Origin: Candidatus Avelusimicrobium cornigerorum
Lineage (GTDB): Bacteria; Elusimicrobiota; Elusimicrobia; Elusimicrobiales; Elusimicrobiaceae
Length of the DNA stretch: 57,275 bases
NCBI GenBank assembly: GCA_002309715.1
Contig: DBXW01000012.1
Span: 1-57,275 of the forward strand
Direction: 5' to 3'
Positions within the stretch are counted from its first letter, which is position 1. Every line of letters begins with the position of its first letter. Under the pieces are notes generated by a model. It was not told where the DNA came from, did not search any database, and was given only the letters and a program-made list of their open reading frames with translations. The position numbers and the translations under genes are program-made. Shown here piece after piece: positions 8,583-17,595 of this stretch.

Positions 8583-8999
8583 ATGAAAAGAGGTTTTACG
8601 GTTATAGAAATTATTGTGATTATAGCGGTGTTGGCTTTTCTGTTTGTGTTTACAGTGCCTAAATTTATGACGCTGGTGCACAAATCACAAGAGGGCAGCA
8701 CCAAGCACCAACTTATGCGCGTGCGCAACGCCATCGCGGCGTATTATGGGGAAAATCAAGGGGTATATCCGACGGACGATCTGTCTAGCCTCGTGCCGCA
8801 GTTTATTGAAAAAATTCCGCAGGCGCGCTTGCCCGGTTACGCTCCTTCGGCACATGTTTCCACCGGTAATTTTGAAACTGCTTTTACCAAAACCGGCGGT
8901 TGGGCTTATGTAAATGACCCGGCTGACCCGCGCTTTGGCGATTTTTTTGTTAATTCTGAAAAAGAAGATAGTTACGGCAAGCCGTGGTACACGCACTAG
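8583..8999 (+). CDS. Type II/IV pseudopilin (GspG-like)
   Basis: A 138-residue prepilin. I start at the ATG at 8583 after an AAGGAG site, giving the classic short class III leader KRG followed by FTVIEIIVIIAVLAFLF. Here Gly-Phe is the peptidase cleavage point and Glu is the conserved +5 residue. After the N-terminal helix comes a GspG-like soluble domain ending with NSEKEDSYGKPW, similar to the calcium-binding loop of major pseudopilins. The prepilin peptidase gene follows directly, so the two are likely co-transcribed. Whether it builds a type II secretion pseudopilus or a type IV pilus is not resolved. Confidence 0.9.
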   Translation: MKRGFTVIEIIVIIAVLAFLFVFTVPKFMTLVHKSQEGSTKHQLMRVRNAIAAYYGENQGVYPTDDLSSLVPQFIEKIPQARLPGYAPSAHVSTGNFETAFTKTGGWAYVNDPADPRFGDFFVNSEKEDSYGKPWYTH

Positions 9000-9037
9000 T
9001 TGCGTGGACCAAATAGGTGGTTTAAAAGAGAATAATT

Positions 9038-9820
9038 ATGGACACCCTGGTACTGACATTTGCTTTTTTGTTTGGGCTGATTTTCGGCAGTTTTTTAAAT
9101 GTGTGTATTTATCGCATTCCGCTTGATAAATCAGTAGCGTGGCCGCCGTCTTTTTGCCCGCATTGCAACAAACACATCCGTTGGTACGATAATATCCCGG
9201 TGCTCAGTTTTATTCTTTTACGCGGAAAATGCCGTCACTGCAACGAAAAAATTTCTATCCGCTATCCGCTAATAGAATTATTGACCGGACTGCTTACTGT
9301 GCTTTTTGTGTGGCGTTTTGGGATTAGTTTGTGGACCTTTGTGGTGCTGGTAACGGTGTATGCGCTTATTTGTTTGTCCGCAATTGATTTTGACCTTATG
9401 ATTATCCCGGACCGCTTTTCGTTAGGGCTTATTGTATGGGGGTTACTCTTTGCGTGGGCAAACCCGAATTTCAGCGGCGTATGGTGGCAAAAAGAATTGT
9501 ACGCATTATTAGGGGCGGCGGTAGGACTTTTGGGAGTACTGACGGTAGCACTTATCGGCACGTGGATTTTTAAAAAGGATGCTATGGGCGGTGGCGACGT
9601 AAAACTGATGAGCGGTATTGGTGCGCTTATCGGTTGGAAAGGCGTTGTTACTACGCTTGTGATGGGCTCGTTTTTCGGGCTTGTATATGCCGTTATTTTG
9701 ATGATTCGGAAAGGGAAAAAAGGCGCGGATATAATTCCTTTTGGGCCGTTTTTAAGCATGGGAGCACTTGTGAATTTATATTATTTGATAGTGCCTTCCA
9801 TGCTTGTGATTGAATTGTAA
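9038..9820 (+). CDS. pilD: Prepilin peptidase / N-methyltransferase
   Basis: Bifunctional inner-membrane aspartic protease that removes the leader from prepilins and methylates the new N-terminal Phe. The 260-residue protein has the N-terminal methyltransferase zinc loop with CPHC and CRHC (about residues 48-72). It has about seven membrane helices and the two catalytic aspartates in AIDFDLMIIPD and GGGDVKLM. It lies 38 bp after a pseudopilin gene and should also serve the pilin-like proteins encoded at 29308 and 38945. Confidence 0.95.
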   Translation: MDTLVLTFAFLFGLIFGSFLNVCIYRIPLDKSVAWPPSFCPHCNKHIRWYDNIPVLSFILLRGKCRHCNEKISIRYPLIELLTGLLTVLFVWRFGISLWTFVVLVTVYALICLSAIDFDLMIIPDRFSLGLIVWGLLFAWANPNFSGVWWQKELYALLGAAVGLLGVLTVALIGTWIFKKDAMGGGDVKLMSGIGALIGWKGVVTTLVMGSFFGLVYAVILMIRKGKKGADIIPFGPFLSMGALVNLYYLIVPSMLVIEL

Positions 9821-9835
9821 AATTTGCTGTTGTAT

Positions 9836-9872
9836 AAAAACACCCCGGGTAAAAATACCCGGGGTGTTTTTT
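9836..9872. terminator. Bidirectional terminator between pilD and rdgB
   Basis: AACACCCCGGGTA pairs with TACCCGGGGTGTT around a short A-rich loop, with T runs on both strands. It lies between two convergent genes and can serve both. Confidence 0.93.
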
Positions 9873-9882
9873 CAAACAAATT

Positions 9883-10503
9883 TTATTTAGAAGTATTGTC
9901 CGGGATGGAAATTAATTGAACAGATAGTTTTTTGAAGGCTTTGCCGCGGTGGCTGATTTTGTTTTTCTGCGCTTCGGTCAGTTCCGCTAGTGCCTTTTGG
10001 CCATCTTCCACCATAAAAATCGGATCATAACCAAACCCATTTCGTCCGCGATAGCCAAACCCGATATGCCCTTCTAAAACACCCTCAAAAAAACACGTTT
10101 CGCCTTGCGCTGTAGCCAAACACGCAACTGTGCGAAAGCGCGCGGCGCGTTGAGACAAGAGGGAATCTCCCAGGGCGTTAAGTAATTTGCGGTTATTATC
10201 TTCAGATGAGGCGTTTTCACCGGCGTAGCGGGCTGTATGCACACCGGGGGCCCCATTGAGAGCATCTACTTCCAATCCGGTGTCATCCGAGATGGCAATC
10301 AGCCCAGTGGCTTTCGCCGCATAAAGGGCTTTAATAGCGGCATTTTCTTCTAAAGTCTTGCCGGTTTCGGCGGGTAAATGTAAGTTGTCAAAATCTTTTA
10401 AACTTACATAATGCAGCGGTTTGCCCGATTTGGATTTTGACGGGAGAATTTGCTTAAGTTCTTGCAATTTATGCAAATTTTCCGTTGCAATTAAAATTTT
10501 CAT
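9883..10503 (-). CDS. rdgB: dITP/XTP pyrophosphatase (RdgB/HAM1)
   Basis: House-cleaning nucleotide pyrophosphatase that hydrolyses non-canonical purine triphosphates such as dITP and XTP. The 206-residue protein has the family start KILIATENLHKLQEL, the DDTGLEVDAL motif with catalytic Asp, APGVHTARYAGE, and near the end GFGYDPIF and SHRGKA. It starts 6 bp after the peptidase T gene on the same strand, so the two probably share a transcript. Confidence 0.95.
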   Translation of the reverse strand: MKILIATENLHKLQELKQILPSKSKSGKPLHYVSLKDFDNLHLPAETGKTLEENAAIKALYAAKATGLIAISDDTGLEVDALNGAPGVHTARYAGENASSEDNNRKLLNALGDSLLSQRAARFRTVACLATAQGETCFFEGVLEGHIGFGYRGRNGFGYDPIFMVEDGQKALAELTEAQKNKISHRGKAFKKLSVQLISIPDNTSK

Positions 10504-10509
10504 ACTTAT

Positions 10510-12027
10510 TTATTTTTCAGCTTCAAGCAAAATTACTTGGTCAATGATGTTTAAACCGACCAAGAAAGATTTATACATATCTTCTTCGCTCAGCCACTCG
10601 GTATAGGAGTGCATATTATTTTGGCCGGTAAAGAGCATATAAGAACCGACAATTTTTTCCGGATCATTTTTAGTAGCGGCGGCAAATACGGCGCCTGTCG
10701 TTCCGGCACGTTCCGATACCGGACGCATTTTCACGCCGGCCGCTTCAAAAGCTTTGCGAGAGACTTCAAACGAAGCCGGGTGCGCGGTTTCTCCTACATT
10801 GTTATAGGTAGATTTTGTCTCAATAGAAAATTCAATTTTAGGGTATTTTTTGGCTAACGAGTCCGAAATTTCGCGGATAAAATCAGCTATTTCGTCCAAA
10901 TCGGCCTGTTTGAAACTGCGTGCGCGGAAGTCCGCAACAGTAACGTCGTTGGATGGGCGGTTGATAAACACGTCCATATAACCTTGTTTTCCGCGACTTT
11001 CCGACGGTAGCCGCAACCAATGCCCGGTTTGGGAGTTGGCATCTACAATACTATTGTGAGCAAAACGGCGCGGAATGGAAGGGTCTTCATACACTTGTCT
11101 AATCAAATCACCGGCCGCTAACCCGTGATTGACATACGGGCCGTCCGCATTTGATTGGTGTCCTTCGTGCCCTTTAACGGTCACAAGAATTTGCAAAGCA
11201 TTAAAGTTATCTGTCATCAACTCCCCGTCAACGCTACCGTCAAAGTCAAAGGCAATTTCCGGGCGATAGGGAACTAAAGCAATGTAATCGGCAGCGCCAC
11301 CGGTTTCCTCATTTGGCGCTAGTACAATTTGAATTTCTCCGTGTGGTTTTTCCGGGTGGGCGGCAAGCGTTTCCATCAGCGTCATTAAAATAGAAAGGCC
11401 CGCCCGGTCGTCAGCTCCCAAATTAGTGCTTCCGTCAGAGGTGACAATCGTTTTGCCAATTTGGGTTTTTAAGTAGGCGTCGCGTGGGGTGTCTGGATCT
11501 AAAACTTGTTTTTCGCCTTGAGGATTAAGGCCCAGTTCAATCTTGCCGCCTTGGTAATTCTTAATTACATTTGCTTTTACGTTATCAGTTGTTACGTCAG
11601 GGGTAACGTCAAAATGGCCCGTTAAGCCCAAAATGGGGGCTTTTTGGTCTTTAGGTAGGTTGGAGGGAATACGGACGAAAATGTAGTAATGGTCTGTTAA
11701 TTGTGCGTTTTTATAACCCATGTCCACAATTTCTTTATACAAATCTTTTGCCATCTTGATTTGCCCGGGAGTAATTTCTTCGGTGTAACTGCTTTGGCTA
11801 TTGTATTCTATGTATCGTAAGAATCGTTTAAATAAAGTGCTACGATATTGTTTAGCCAAGGTTTGGTTGTTTGGTACCGTGCTTTTTCGTACATCTAAAA
11901 CCGATTGAGCAAGAACTCTGCGGATTTGATTATGTAAATCCAGCAAGTTGGTGGGGGCCGCTTGTAATAGCGTCGGTAAAAAACTTGATAATACCAAAGC
12001 CAACGTAACAGAAAAAGTCTTTCTCAT
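10510..12027 (-). CDS. pepT: Exported peptidase T-like M20B aminopeptidase
   Basis: Tripeptide aminopeptidase family, but with an N-terminal signal peptide (about 1-23), so it should act in the periplasm, whereas classic PepT is cytosolic. All metal and catalytic positions are visible: GHFD (His138, Asp140), LGADDRAG (Asp206-Asp207), NEETGG (Glu240-Glu241), DFDGSVDGE (Asp), and a C-terminal His in NMHSYTEW. The inserted dimerisation domain and substrate-binding region are intact. At 505 residues it is longer than typical PepT (about 410), because of the exported N-terminus and a linker. An inactive paralogue lies immediately upstream on the same strand. Confidence 0.88.
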   Translation of the reverse strand: MRKTFSVTLALVLSSFLPTLLQAAPTNLLDLHNQIRRVLAQSVLDVRKSTVPNNQTLAKQYRSTLFKRFLRYIEYNSQSSYTEEITPGQIKMAKDLYKEIVDMGYKNAQLTDHYYIFVRIPSNLPKDQKAPILGLTGHFDVTPDVTTDNVKANVIKNYQGGKIELGLNPQGEKQVLDPDTPRDAYLKTQIGKTIVTSDGSTNLGADDRAGLSILMTLMETLAAHPEKPHGEIQIVLAPNEETGGAADYIALVPYRPEIAFDFDGSVDGELMTDNFNALQILVTVKGHEGHQSNADGPYVNHGLAAGDLIRQVYEDPSIPRRFAHNSIVDANSQTGHWLRLPSESRGKQGYMDVFINRPSNDVTVADFRARSFKQADLDEIADFIREISDSLAKKYPKIEFSIETKSTYNNVGETAHPASFEVSRKAFEAAGVKMRPVSERAGTTGAVFAAATKNDPEKIVGSYMLFTGQNNMHSYTEWLSEEDMYKSFLVGLNIIDQVILLEAEK

Positions 12028-12045
12028 AAAAGCTCCTTGTGCTAA

Positions 12046-12085
12046 ATTATATCCTTATTGTAATAATCTGCGGCAATCTTCGCAA
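12046..12085 (-). promoter_or_regulatory. Promoter of the exported pepT
   Basis: On the minus strand TTGCGA (12085-12080), 17 bp, then TACAAT (12062-12057) form a good promoter. A second -10-like TATAAT lies at 12051-12046. Both sit between the upstream terminator and the AAGGAG ribosome binding site of pepT. Confidence 0.6.
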
Positions 12086-12117
12086 GGGCCAAAGGTCCTA
12101 GAAAATAAGTAGGTCCT

Positions 12118-12154
12118 AAAAAGCCGCCTACTTAAGGAACTGTAGGCGGCTTTT
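12118..12154 (-). terminator. Terminator after the peptidase T-like pseudoenzyme
   Basis: AAAAGCCGCCTA / TAGGCGGCTTTT stem with a 12-nt loop, followed on the minus strand by a T run, 18 bp after the stop codon at 12173. Confidence 0.9.
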
Positions 12155-12172
12155 GGGGAAAGAAGAACAGAT

Positions 12173-13525
12173 TTAGTTGGCGGGTTTTTGAAGTGCCCAA
12201 AGCGTGGATAAGCGCAAGATGGTACGCAAAGATGCTTCCATCGCATCTACATCAGCATATTCTTTCAACGTATGGGCTTGGTAATACCCGGTAAATAAAC
12301 CGGGAGCCGGCAAGCCTTTAGCGGCCAAACGCGCTCCGTCGGTATCGGCACGGGCGGCCGAACGCACCGGGGTGACTTCTTCGGCTTGCATAGCCAGTTC
12401 GGCCAAACGCAAGGTATCCGCCGGCAAGGATTGCTTCATATTTTTATCCTGCTCTTTAAACGAAAGTTCAAATTTTTTACCTTTATAATTAAGTCCTTTT
12501 ACTGTATTAAATGCCTGTGTTACATCTTGTGTCAGAATATTCATTTCTTCGTCGGAAAAAGCACGCAGCATCCCGCGAACTTCGGTGCGGTTGCCTTGCG
12601 TGAGAATATCTTGCACCCAAATGAAACCGTGTTGGTAGGCGGTGGTTTCGGGGCGTTTGTGACGCGGAAGTAGTGTGTGAAAATCAGAGGCCATTAGTAC
12701 GTTGTCGCTAAATGGGGAGTTGATGGCCTGGCCGGGATCTACATTGCGAAAGCCCTCAAAAACAGCGGTAAAAGATTTAGAAGAAAAAGTTTCATCCACC
12801 AGTGTACCCCAATCGGCAGCGTCTAATGTGTAGGCTGCATCAGCGGCCAATTGTTCCGTATTTAAATGGGCAATACCGGTGCCGGTTTGTGAATCCGGTG
12901 TGAAAACAATTTTGATAATCCCGTGCTGAATAAGCGGGTTATCGTAGAGATGTTGCACCATTGTCATTAAGATGGCAACGCCGGCTTTTCCTTGTGCACC
13001 TAGGATGGTGTCTCCCGAAGCGGTAACAAGGTCGTGCCCTTTCGCGCGCAAAAGTTGCGGGAACTCATAAGTGTCTAACGTCACATGCTTTTGGGCATTG
13101 ATAACAATCTCTCCACCCTTATAATTGGTGTGGACTTGCGGTTTAACGTCTTTGCCGGGAAGTTCCGGGGCCGTGTCCAGCGCGGCAAAAAATGCTACGG
13201 TGGGGACCGGTTTATTTAAGTTGGAAGGTATTTCCGCTGTCACAATGCCTGACTTGTCCACCTTTACCTTCACAGCACCGTTTTTCTTCAGTTCTTTGGC
13301 TAACTCCTTGGCAAATTTAAGTTGCCCGGCGGTGCTGGGAACATTTTTAGACGCTTTAGATTGCGTATCAAACTTAACGTAATCGGTCAGGCGCTCGGTG
13401 AGCATTTTTTTAGCGGCGGCTTTGTCGTATTTAGAAAGCACTTTCCAATCCGTTTCTTGGGCCGTTGCGCTCATGGGAAGCAATAATCCGGCGACAAGCG
13501 CGGTAATTTTAATCAGTTTGTTCAT
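12173..13525 (-). CDS. Exported peptidase T-like protein, probably inactive
   Basis: A 450-residue paralogue of the neighbouring peptidase T, with its own signal peptide (about 1-22). The M20B fold can be followed throughout, yet most metal and catalytic residues are gone. The HxD motif reads A115-L-D117. The paired Asp of GADD is Gln178-Gly179. The paired Glu of the catalytic motif is Ser212-Gln213. Asp235 and a late His in QAHTLKEYA remain. The frame is fully open, with no stop or frameshift, so it looks like a maintained pseudoenzyme rather than a decaying gene. It overlaps the valS stop by one base (TAATG), implying translational coupling. A binding, scaffold or regulatory role for the active paralogue is inference. 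Confidence 0.8.
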   Translation of the reverse strand: MNKLIKITALVAGLLLPMSATAQETDWKVLSKYDKAAAKKMLTERLTDYVKFDTQSKASKNVPSTAGQLKFAKELAKELKKNGAVKVKVDKSGIVTAEIPSNLNKPVPTVAFFAALDTAPELPGKDVKPQVHTNYKGGEIVINAQKHVTLDTYEFPQLLRAKGHDLVTASGDTILGAQGKAGVAILMTMVQHLYDNPLIQHGIIKIVFTPDSQTGTGIAHLNTEQLAADAAYTLDAADWGTLVDETFSSKSFTAVFEGFRNVDPGQAINSPFSDNVLMASDFHTLLPRHKRPETTAYQHGFIWVQDILTQGNRTEVRGMLRAFSDEEMNILTQDVTQAFNTVKGLNYKGKKFELSFKEQDKNMKQSLPADTLRLAELAMQAEEVTPVRSAARADTDGARLAAKGLPAPGLFTGYYQAHTLKEYADVDAMEASLRTILRLSTLWALQKPAN

Positions 13526-16236
13526 TATTTTAAATCCTCCAACGAAGCGGTTACTTGTGCCAGGGCTAACTCGGCGGCGGCTAATTCATCTTTGGTTTTT
13601 TGAATTTGCTCGGCCGGAGCGTGTTTGATAAAGTTTTCTTGTGCCAGGCGCGCTAGGCGCGAGGCAATATTGGCTTTGGCTTGTGCAAGTTCTTTATCCA
13701 AGCGTTTGCGTTCTTTATCAAAGTCAATTAAGCCCGTGAGAGGCACGTACACCGTCAGATTTTCAAACACGGCCGTAGCGGTTTGTTGCGGTTTGGCGGC
13801 ATTGGACTCAATGGTCAGGTTTTCAATTTTTGCCATCAAACGGATATAAGAGGCATAGTCGTGTACGATGGTCAAATCGTTCTCGTCTTTGGCGGTGATA
13901 ACGGCGGAAATTTTAAGCCCCGGCGGCACGTTAAATTGCGAGCGTATTGTGCGGATGGCACGCGTAACGCCTTGAATAATGTCCATCTTTTTAACGGCAT
14001 CCGGGTAACAAAGTTCCGCTTTAAATTGCGGATACGTTTGATTAAGTAAAAACTCTTCCGTTTCGCCCACATACGGTCTGAGCGAGGCGGCAATTTCTTC
14101 GGTTACAAACGGAATCAGCGGATGCAAGGCTTTTAATGTGCCGTATAAAATGTTGACACACAAGGCCATAACGTGTTCTTTTTCCGCTGTCTGAAAGCGT
14201 TGCTTGGCCAGTTCAATGTACCAATCGCAAAAATCACCCCACAAGAAGTGATATAAGGTATTGGCGGTCAGGGCCAAATTGTATTTTTCAACACCTTCGC
14301 GAGCCGTTTTAATAGCGTTTGTATAGCGGTCCAAAATCCACTTATCGGCCAGTTCGGTCACGTTTTTAGGCATTTTAAGCGGGCCGTTGATGCCTTCCAT
14401 ATTCATTAAAATAAAGCGCGAGGCGTTATAGAGTTTATTGCAGAAATTGCGCGCGCCGGTAATGCTTTCTTCGGCGTACGGAATATCTTTCCCGGGGACC
14501 GCTTGCATTAGTAGCGAAAAGCGTACCGCGTCGGTGCCGTACTTAGCGGTCATATCCAAAGGATCAATCACGTTGCCTTTGGACTTGCTCATTTTTTGAC
14601 CGCTTTTATCACGCACGATACCGTTTAAGTAAACATCTTTAAAGGGCAATTTCCCGGTAAAATCAAGCCCGGTCATTACCATACGTGCTACCCACAGATA
14701 TAAAATTTCATATCCCGTTACGAGAGTAGAAGTGGGATAGAAATGCGATAAGTCTTCGGTTTTGTTGGGCCAACCGAAAACGGAAATCGGCCACAAGGAA
14801 GAAGAAAACCACGTATCCAGCACATCCGGATCTTGCACTAAATCGTGCCCGCCGCAAACCGGGCATTTTTCCGGTTTATTAAAAGAGACAATCGGTTGCG
14901 CGCCGTCTTCAAAAGAGACTTTGGTTAATTGCTCGCGGCCTTGCTGGTCGGTGGCAAAGGTCAGCCCTTTTTCGCTGCAATGACGGCAGTACCATACGGG
15001 GATGCGGTGGCCCCACCAAATTTGGCGGGAAATGCACCAGTCTTGTATATTTTTAAGCCAATTCAAAAAGGGCGTTTTCCAACTGGCCGGATGGAATTGC
15101 AATGCGCCTGTTTCGGCGGCGTTAATAGCCGGTGCGGCCAATTGGTCCATTTTGACAAACCATTGTTCGCTCATAAACGGCTCAATGGGTTGGTGGCAGC
15201 GGTAACAGGTGGAAACATTGTTGGTGTATTTTTCTTCTTTAACAAGCAATCCTTCCGCGTCCAAATCTTTGACAGTTTCTTTGCGGCAGAGTTCTCTATC
15301 CATGCCCAAGTATTTCTCGGGGCAGTTGACCATTTTACCTTTGTCGTTAATGACGGTCATAATGGGCAGATTGTGGCGTTTGCCGACTTCGTAGTCGGTA
15401 GCGTCGTGCGCCGGAGTAATTTTTAGAGCACCTGTACCAAATTCCATTTCCACAGCCTCGTCGGCAATAATTGGGATGGCGCGGCCCGCCAAAGGAATAA
15501 TTACCTTTTTGCCCACCATGTTTTTATAGCGTTCGTCTTTGGGATTGACGGCAATGGCGGCGTCTGCGTAGATGGTTTCGGGGCGGGTGGTGGCAATGAT
15601 GATGCCGTCGGAGCCGTCTTCGCCTTTATAGCGCAAATGCCAAAGTTTACCGGCGTGTTGTTCGTGTTCTACTTCAATATCAGACAAGGCTGTAGAGCAG
15701 CGCACACACCAGTTGATTAAGCGTTTGCCACGGTAAATATATTTTTTATCCCACCATTGTTTAAAGCACTCGTATACGGCTTGGGCGCGTTTTTCATCCA
15801 TAGTGAAACGAATATCGCTTAAATCTAATGCCCAACCCATTTTGCGGAATTGATTAAAAATAGCGTTGCCGCACTCGTTGTACCATTCCCAAACGGTTTT
15901 GACAAATTCTTCACGTCCTAAATCGTGGCGGGATTTGTGGTCTTCTTTGGCGAGTTTTTTCTCAATGACGTTTTGGGTAGCAATACCGCCGTGATCAGTG
16001 CCGGGCACCCAAAAAGCATCTTCTCCAAACATGCGGTGCGCGCGGATAAGTACGTCTTGCAACGTGTCGTTTAGTGCGTGGCCCATGTGTAAGGCCCCGG
16101 TAATGTTTGGCGGTGGAATAACAATTACAAAAGGTTTTTTTGTTTTGTCGTTTTTAGCGGCGAATAATTTTGCTTTTTGCCATTTGTCGGCGAGTTTTTG
16201 TTCTACTTCTTGCGGTTCATACGCTTTGGGTAACAT
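13525..16236 (-). CDS. valS: Valyl-tRNA synthetase
   Basis: Charges tRNA-Val. The 903-residue class I synthetase has the HIGH-type motif PPPNITGALHMGHAL (about 40-54), the CP1 editing domain (with WCISRQIWWGHRIP after it), KMSKSKGN, an anticodon-binding domain and the C-terminal coiled-coil arm (about 835-900). Full length for the family. An ATG with GAGGAAAA upstream is a good start. A 25-bp imperfect palindrome lies in its 5' leader. Confidence 0.98.
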   Translation of the reverse strand: MLPKAYEPQEVEQKLADKWQKAKLFAAKNDKTKKPFVIVIPPPNITGALHMGHALNDTLQDVLIRAHRMFGEDAFWVPGTDHGGIATQNVIEKKLAKEDHKSRHDLGREEFVKTVWEWYNECGNAIFNQFRKMGWALDLSDIRFTMDEKRAQAVYECFKQWWDKKYIYRGKRLINWCVRCSTALSDIEVEHEQHAGKLWHLRYKGEDGSDGIIIATTRPETIYADAAIAVNPKDERYKNMVGKKVIIPLAGRAIPIIADEAVEMEFGTGALKITPAHDATDYEVGKRHNLPIMTVINDKGKMVNCPEKYLGMDRELCRKETVKDLDAEGLLVKEEKYTNNVSTCYRCHQPIEPFMSEQWFVKMDQLAAPAINAAETGALQFHPASWKTPFLNWLKNIQDWCISRQIWWGHRIPVWYCRHCSEKGLTFATDQQGREQLTKVSFEDGAQPIVSFNKPEKCPVCGGHDLVQDPDVLDTWFSSSLWPISVFGWPNKTEDLSHFYPTSTLVTGYEILYLWVARMVMTGLDFTGKLPFKDVYLNGIVRDKSGQKMSKSKGNVIDPLDMTAKYGTDAVRFSLLMQAVPGKDIPYAEESITGARNFCNKLYNASRFILMNMEGINGPLKMPKNVTELADKWILDRYTNAIKTAREGVEKYNLALTANTLYHFLWGDFCDWYIELAKQRFQTAEKEHVMALCVNILYGTLKALHPLIPFVTEEIAASLRPYVGETEEFLLNQTYPQFKAELCYPDAVKKMDIIQGVTRAIRTIRSQFNVPPGLKISAVITAKDENDLTIVHDYASYIRLMAKIENLTIESNAAKPQQTATAVFENLTVYVPLTGLIDFDKERKRLDKELAQAKANIASRLARLAQENFIKHAPAEQIQKTKDELAAAELALAQVTASLEDLK

Positions 16237-16258
16237 ATTATTTTCCTCGGTTTTAAAA

Positions 16259-16283
16259 TTACGTGATGTGACTTCACGCGTAA
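16259..16283. promoter_or_regulatory. Imperfect palindrome in the valS/mtnN divergent region
   Basis: The half-sites TTACGTGA and TCACGCGTAA face each other around a 7-bp centre, 23-47 bp before the valS start on the minus strand. It could be a repressor operator or a leader hairpin of valS mRNA. No T-box features are seen. Confidence 0.4.
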
Positions 16284-16349
16284 CCTACATATATTTTACT
16301 AAATCTTGCGCCGCAGTAAAATTTATGTAAAAATATAAATGAGGGTTTT

Positions 16350-17066
16350 ATGAAAAAAATAGGTATTATTTGTGCGCTTACGCGTGAAAAGGAACAACTG
16401 GCGGCTCATTTACGGGCTTGCCATACCGTTAACGCAGGTCCGTTTGTGTTTGAGGTGGGAAATTTAAACGGATGTGAAATTATTCTATTGCAAAGCGGTA
16501 TTGGTAAGGTCAATGCGGCTTTGGGCGCACTTGAAATGATTAAAAATTTCGGGCCTGACTATATTGTTAATTCCGGCGTGGCGGGGGGGATTTCTACTGC
16601 GCTTAATGTGTTGGATAGTGTGGTTGGCGTGCAATATGTATACCACGACGTTTGGTGCGGTGAAGGGAACGAATACGGGCAAGTGCAGGAACTTCCCATC
16701 TTTTTCCCGGCAGATAAGGTTTTGTTGGCCGCCGCCGAGAAATTGCGTGCACAAACGTCACACGCCGTGCATTTGGGGCTTATTTGCACGGGAGATCAAT
16801 TCGTTACCGGGGATGAGTCGGTGGCTAAAATTTTGAAACATTTTCCGCAAGCGTTGGCTTGCGATATGGAATCGGCCGCGATTGCGCAAACGTGTTACCG
16901 TTATGAAGTGCCGTTTTTGAGTATGCGCTTAATTAGCGACGTGAGCGGAAAGGGACAAACGAATGCGACCCAGTATGAAAATTTTTGGCAAACGATGGCG
17001 CATACAGGGTTTGAGCGTTTGTGGTTGTTACTGGGTGTTTTAACGGGGGATGTGGCTGATGAATAA
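16350..17066 (+). CDS. mtnN: 5'-methylthioadenosine/S-adenosylhomocysteine nucleosidase
   Basis: Hydrolyses S-adenosylhomocysteine to S-ribosylhomocysteine and adenine, and also MTA. The 238-residue protein has the family's IGIICALTREKE start, SGVAGGIS (ribose/phosphate site), CTGDQFV, DMESAAIAQ (ribose-binding Glu) and the catalytic Asp in RLISDVSGKG. It is followed by luxS with an 8-bp overlap, so the two successive steps of SAH detoxification and autoinducer-2 precursor synthesis are translated together. Confidence 0.95.
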   Translation: MKKIGIICALTREKEQLAAHLRACHTVNAGPFVFEVGNLNGCEIILLQSGIGKVNAALGALEMIKNFGPDYIVNSGVAGGISTALNVLDSVVGVQYVYHDVWCGEGNEYGQVQELPIFFPADKVLLAAAEKLRAQTSHAVHLGLICTGDQFVTGDESVAKILKHFPQALACDMESAAIAQTCYRYEVPFLSMRLISDVSGKGQTNATQYENFWQTMAHTGFERLWLLLGVLTGDVADE

Positions 17067-17547
17067 AATAGCAACTTTTAGTGTGGATCACGAAAAATTA
17101 AATCCCGGTGTGTATGTGGAACGCCGTGATACGGTGGGCCCCAAGGCCGTTACTACTTTTGATGTACGGCTCAAAGCCCCCTATCGCCAGTCTCCGATGA
17201 CGCCGGCGGTTATTCATACGTTGGAACATTTAGGTGCGGTATATTTGCGCGAGCACTCTTCTTGGGCAGATAAAGTATTATACTGGGGCCCGATGGGTTG
17301 CCAGACCGGGTTTGATTTGCTGATTGCCGGTACGTGGGAAGCGTCTGACGCGGTACCGCTTTTGTGTGAGACATTTCTGTTTATTGCCGGGTTTGAAGGG
17401 ACTATTCCGGGAAGTGAGCACGCATGGCAATGCGGTAATTACCGGTTACACGATTTGTCCGGAGCCAAACGTGAAGCCCAACTTTTTGCGCAAGTGTTAG
17501 CCAATTGGAAACCGGAAGATAGTGTTTATCCAAAGAGAGAAAATTAG
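17059..17547 (+). CDS. luxS: S-ribosylhomocysteine lyase
   Basis: Converts S-ribosylhomocysteine to homocysteine and DPD, the precursor of autoinducer-2. The metal site HTLEH and the late Cys in WQCGNYRLHDL are visible, as is the catalytic Cys in MGCQTGF. About 162 residues, the usual length. I prefer the ATG at 17059 (MNKIATFSVDHEKL) over 17050, because the family starts just before this S(F)xVDH block. It is coupled to mtnN by overlap. Confidence 0.95.
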   Translation: MNKIATFSVDHEKLNPGVYVERRDTVGPKAVTTFDVRLKAPYRQSPMTPAVIHTLEHLGAVYLREHSSWADKVLYWGPMGCQTGFDLLIAGTWEASDAVPLLCETFLFIAGFEGTIPGSEHAWQCGNYRLHDLSGAKREAQLFAQVLANWKPEDSVYPKREN

Positions 17548-17560
17548 TTTATTTTTTTGC

Positions 17561-17589
17561 TTGCGCGAATATAACAAAGACTACATAAT
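17561..17589 (+). promoter_or_regulatory. Promoter of the small membrane protein gene
   Basis: TTGCGC (17561-17566), 17 bp, CATAAT (17584-17589). The expected start is 17596, which is the A of the ATG; no ribosome binding site is present. This predicts a leaderless mRNA. Confidence 0.6.
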
Positions 17590-17595
17590 ATAAGT

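Noticed and set aside
16237..16349. T-box leader of valS
   Set aside because: Too short, and no T-box consensus or antiterminator was found.
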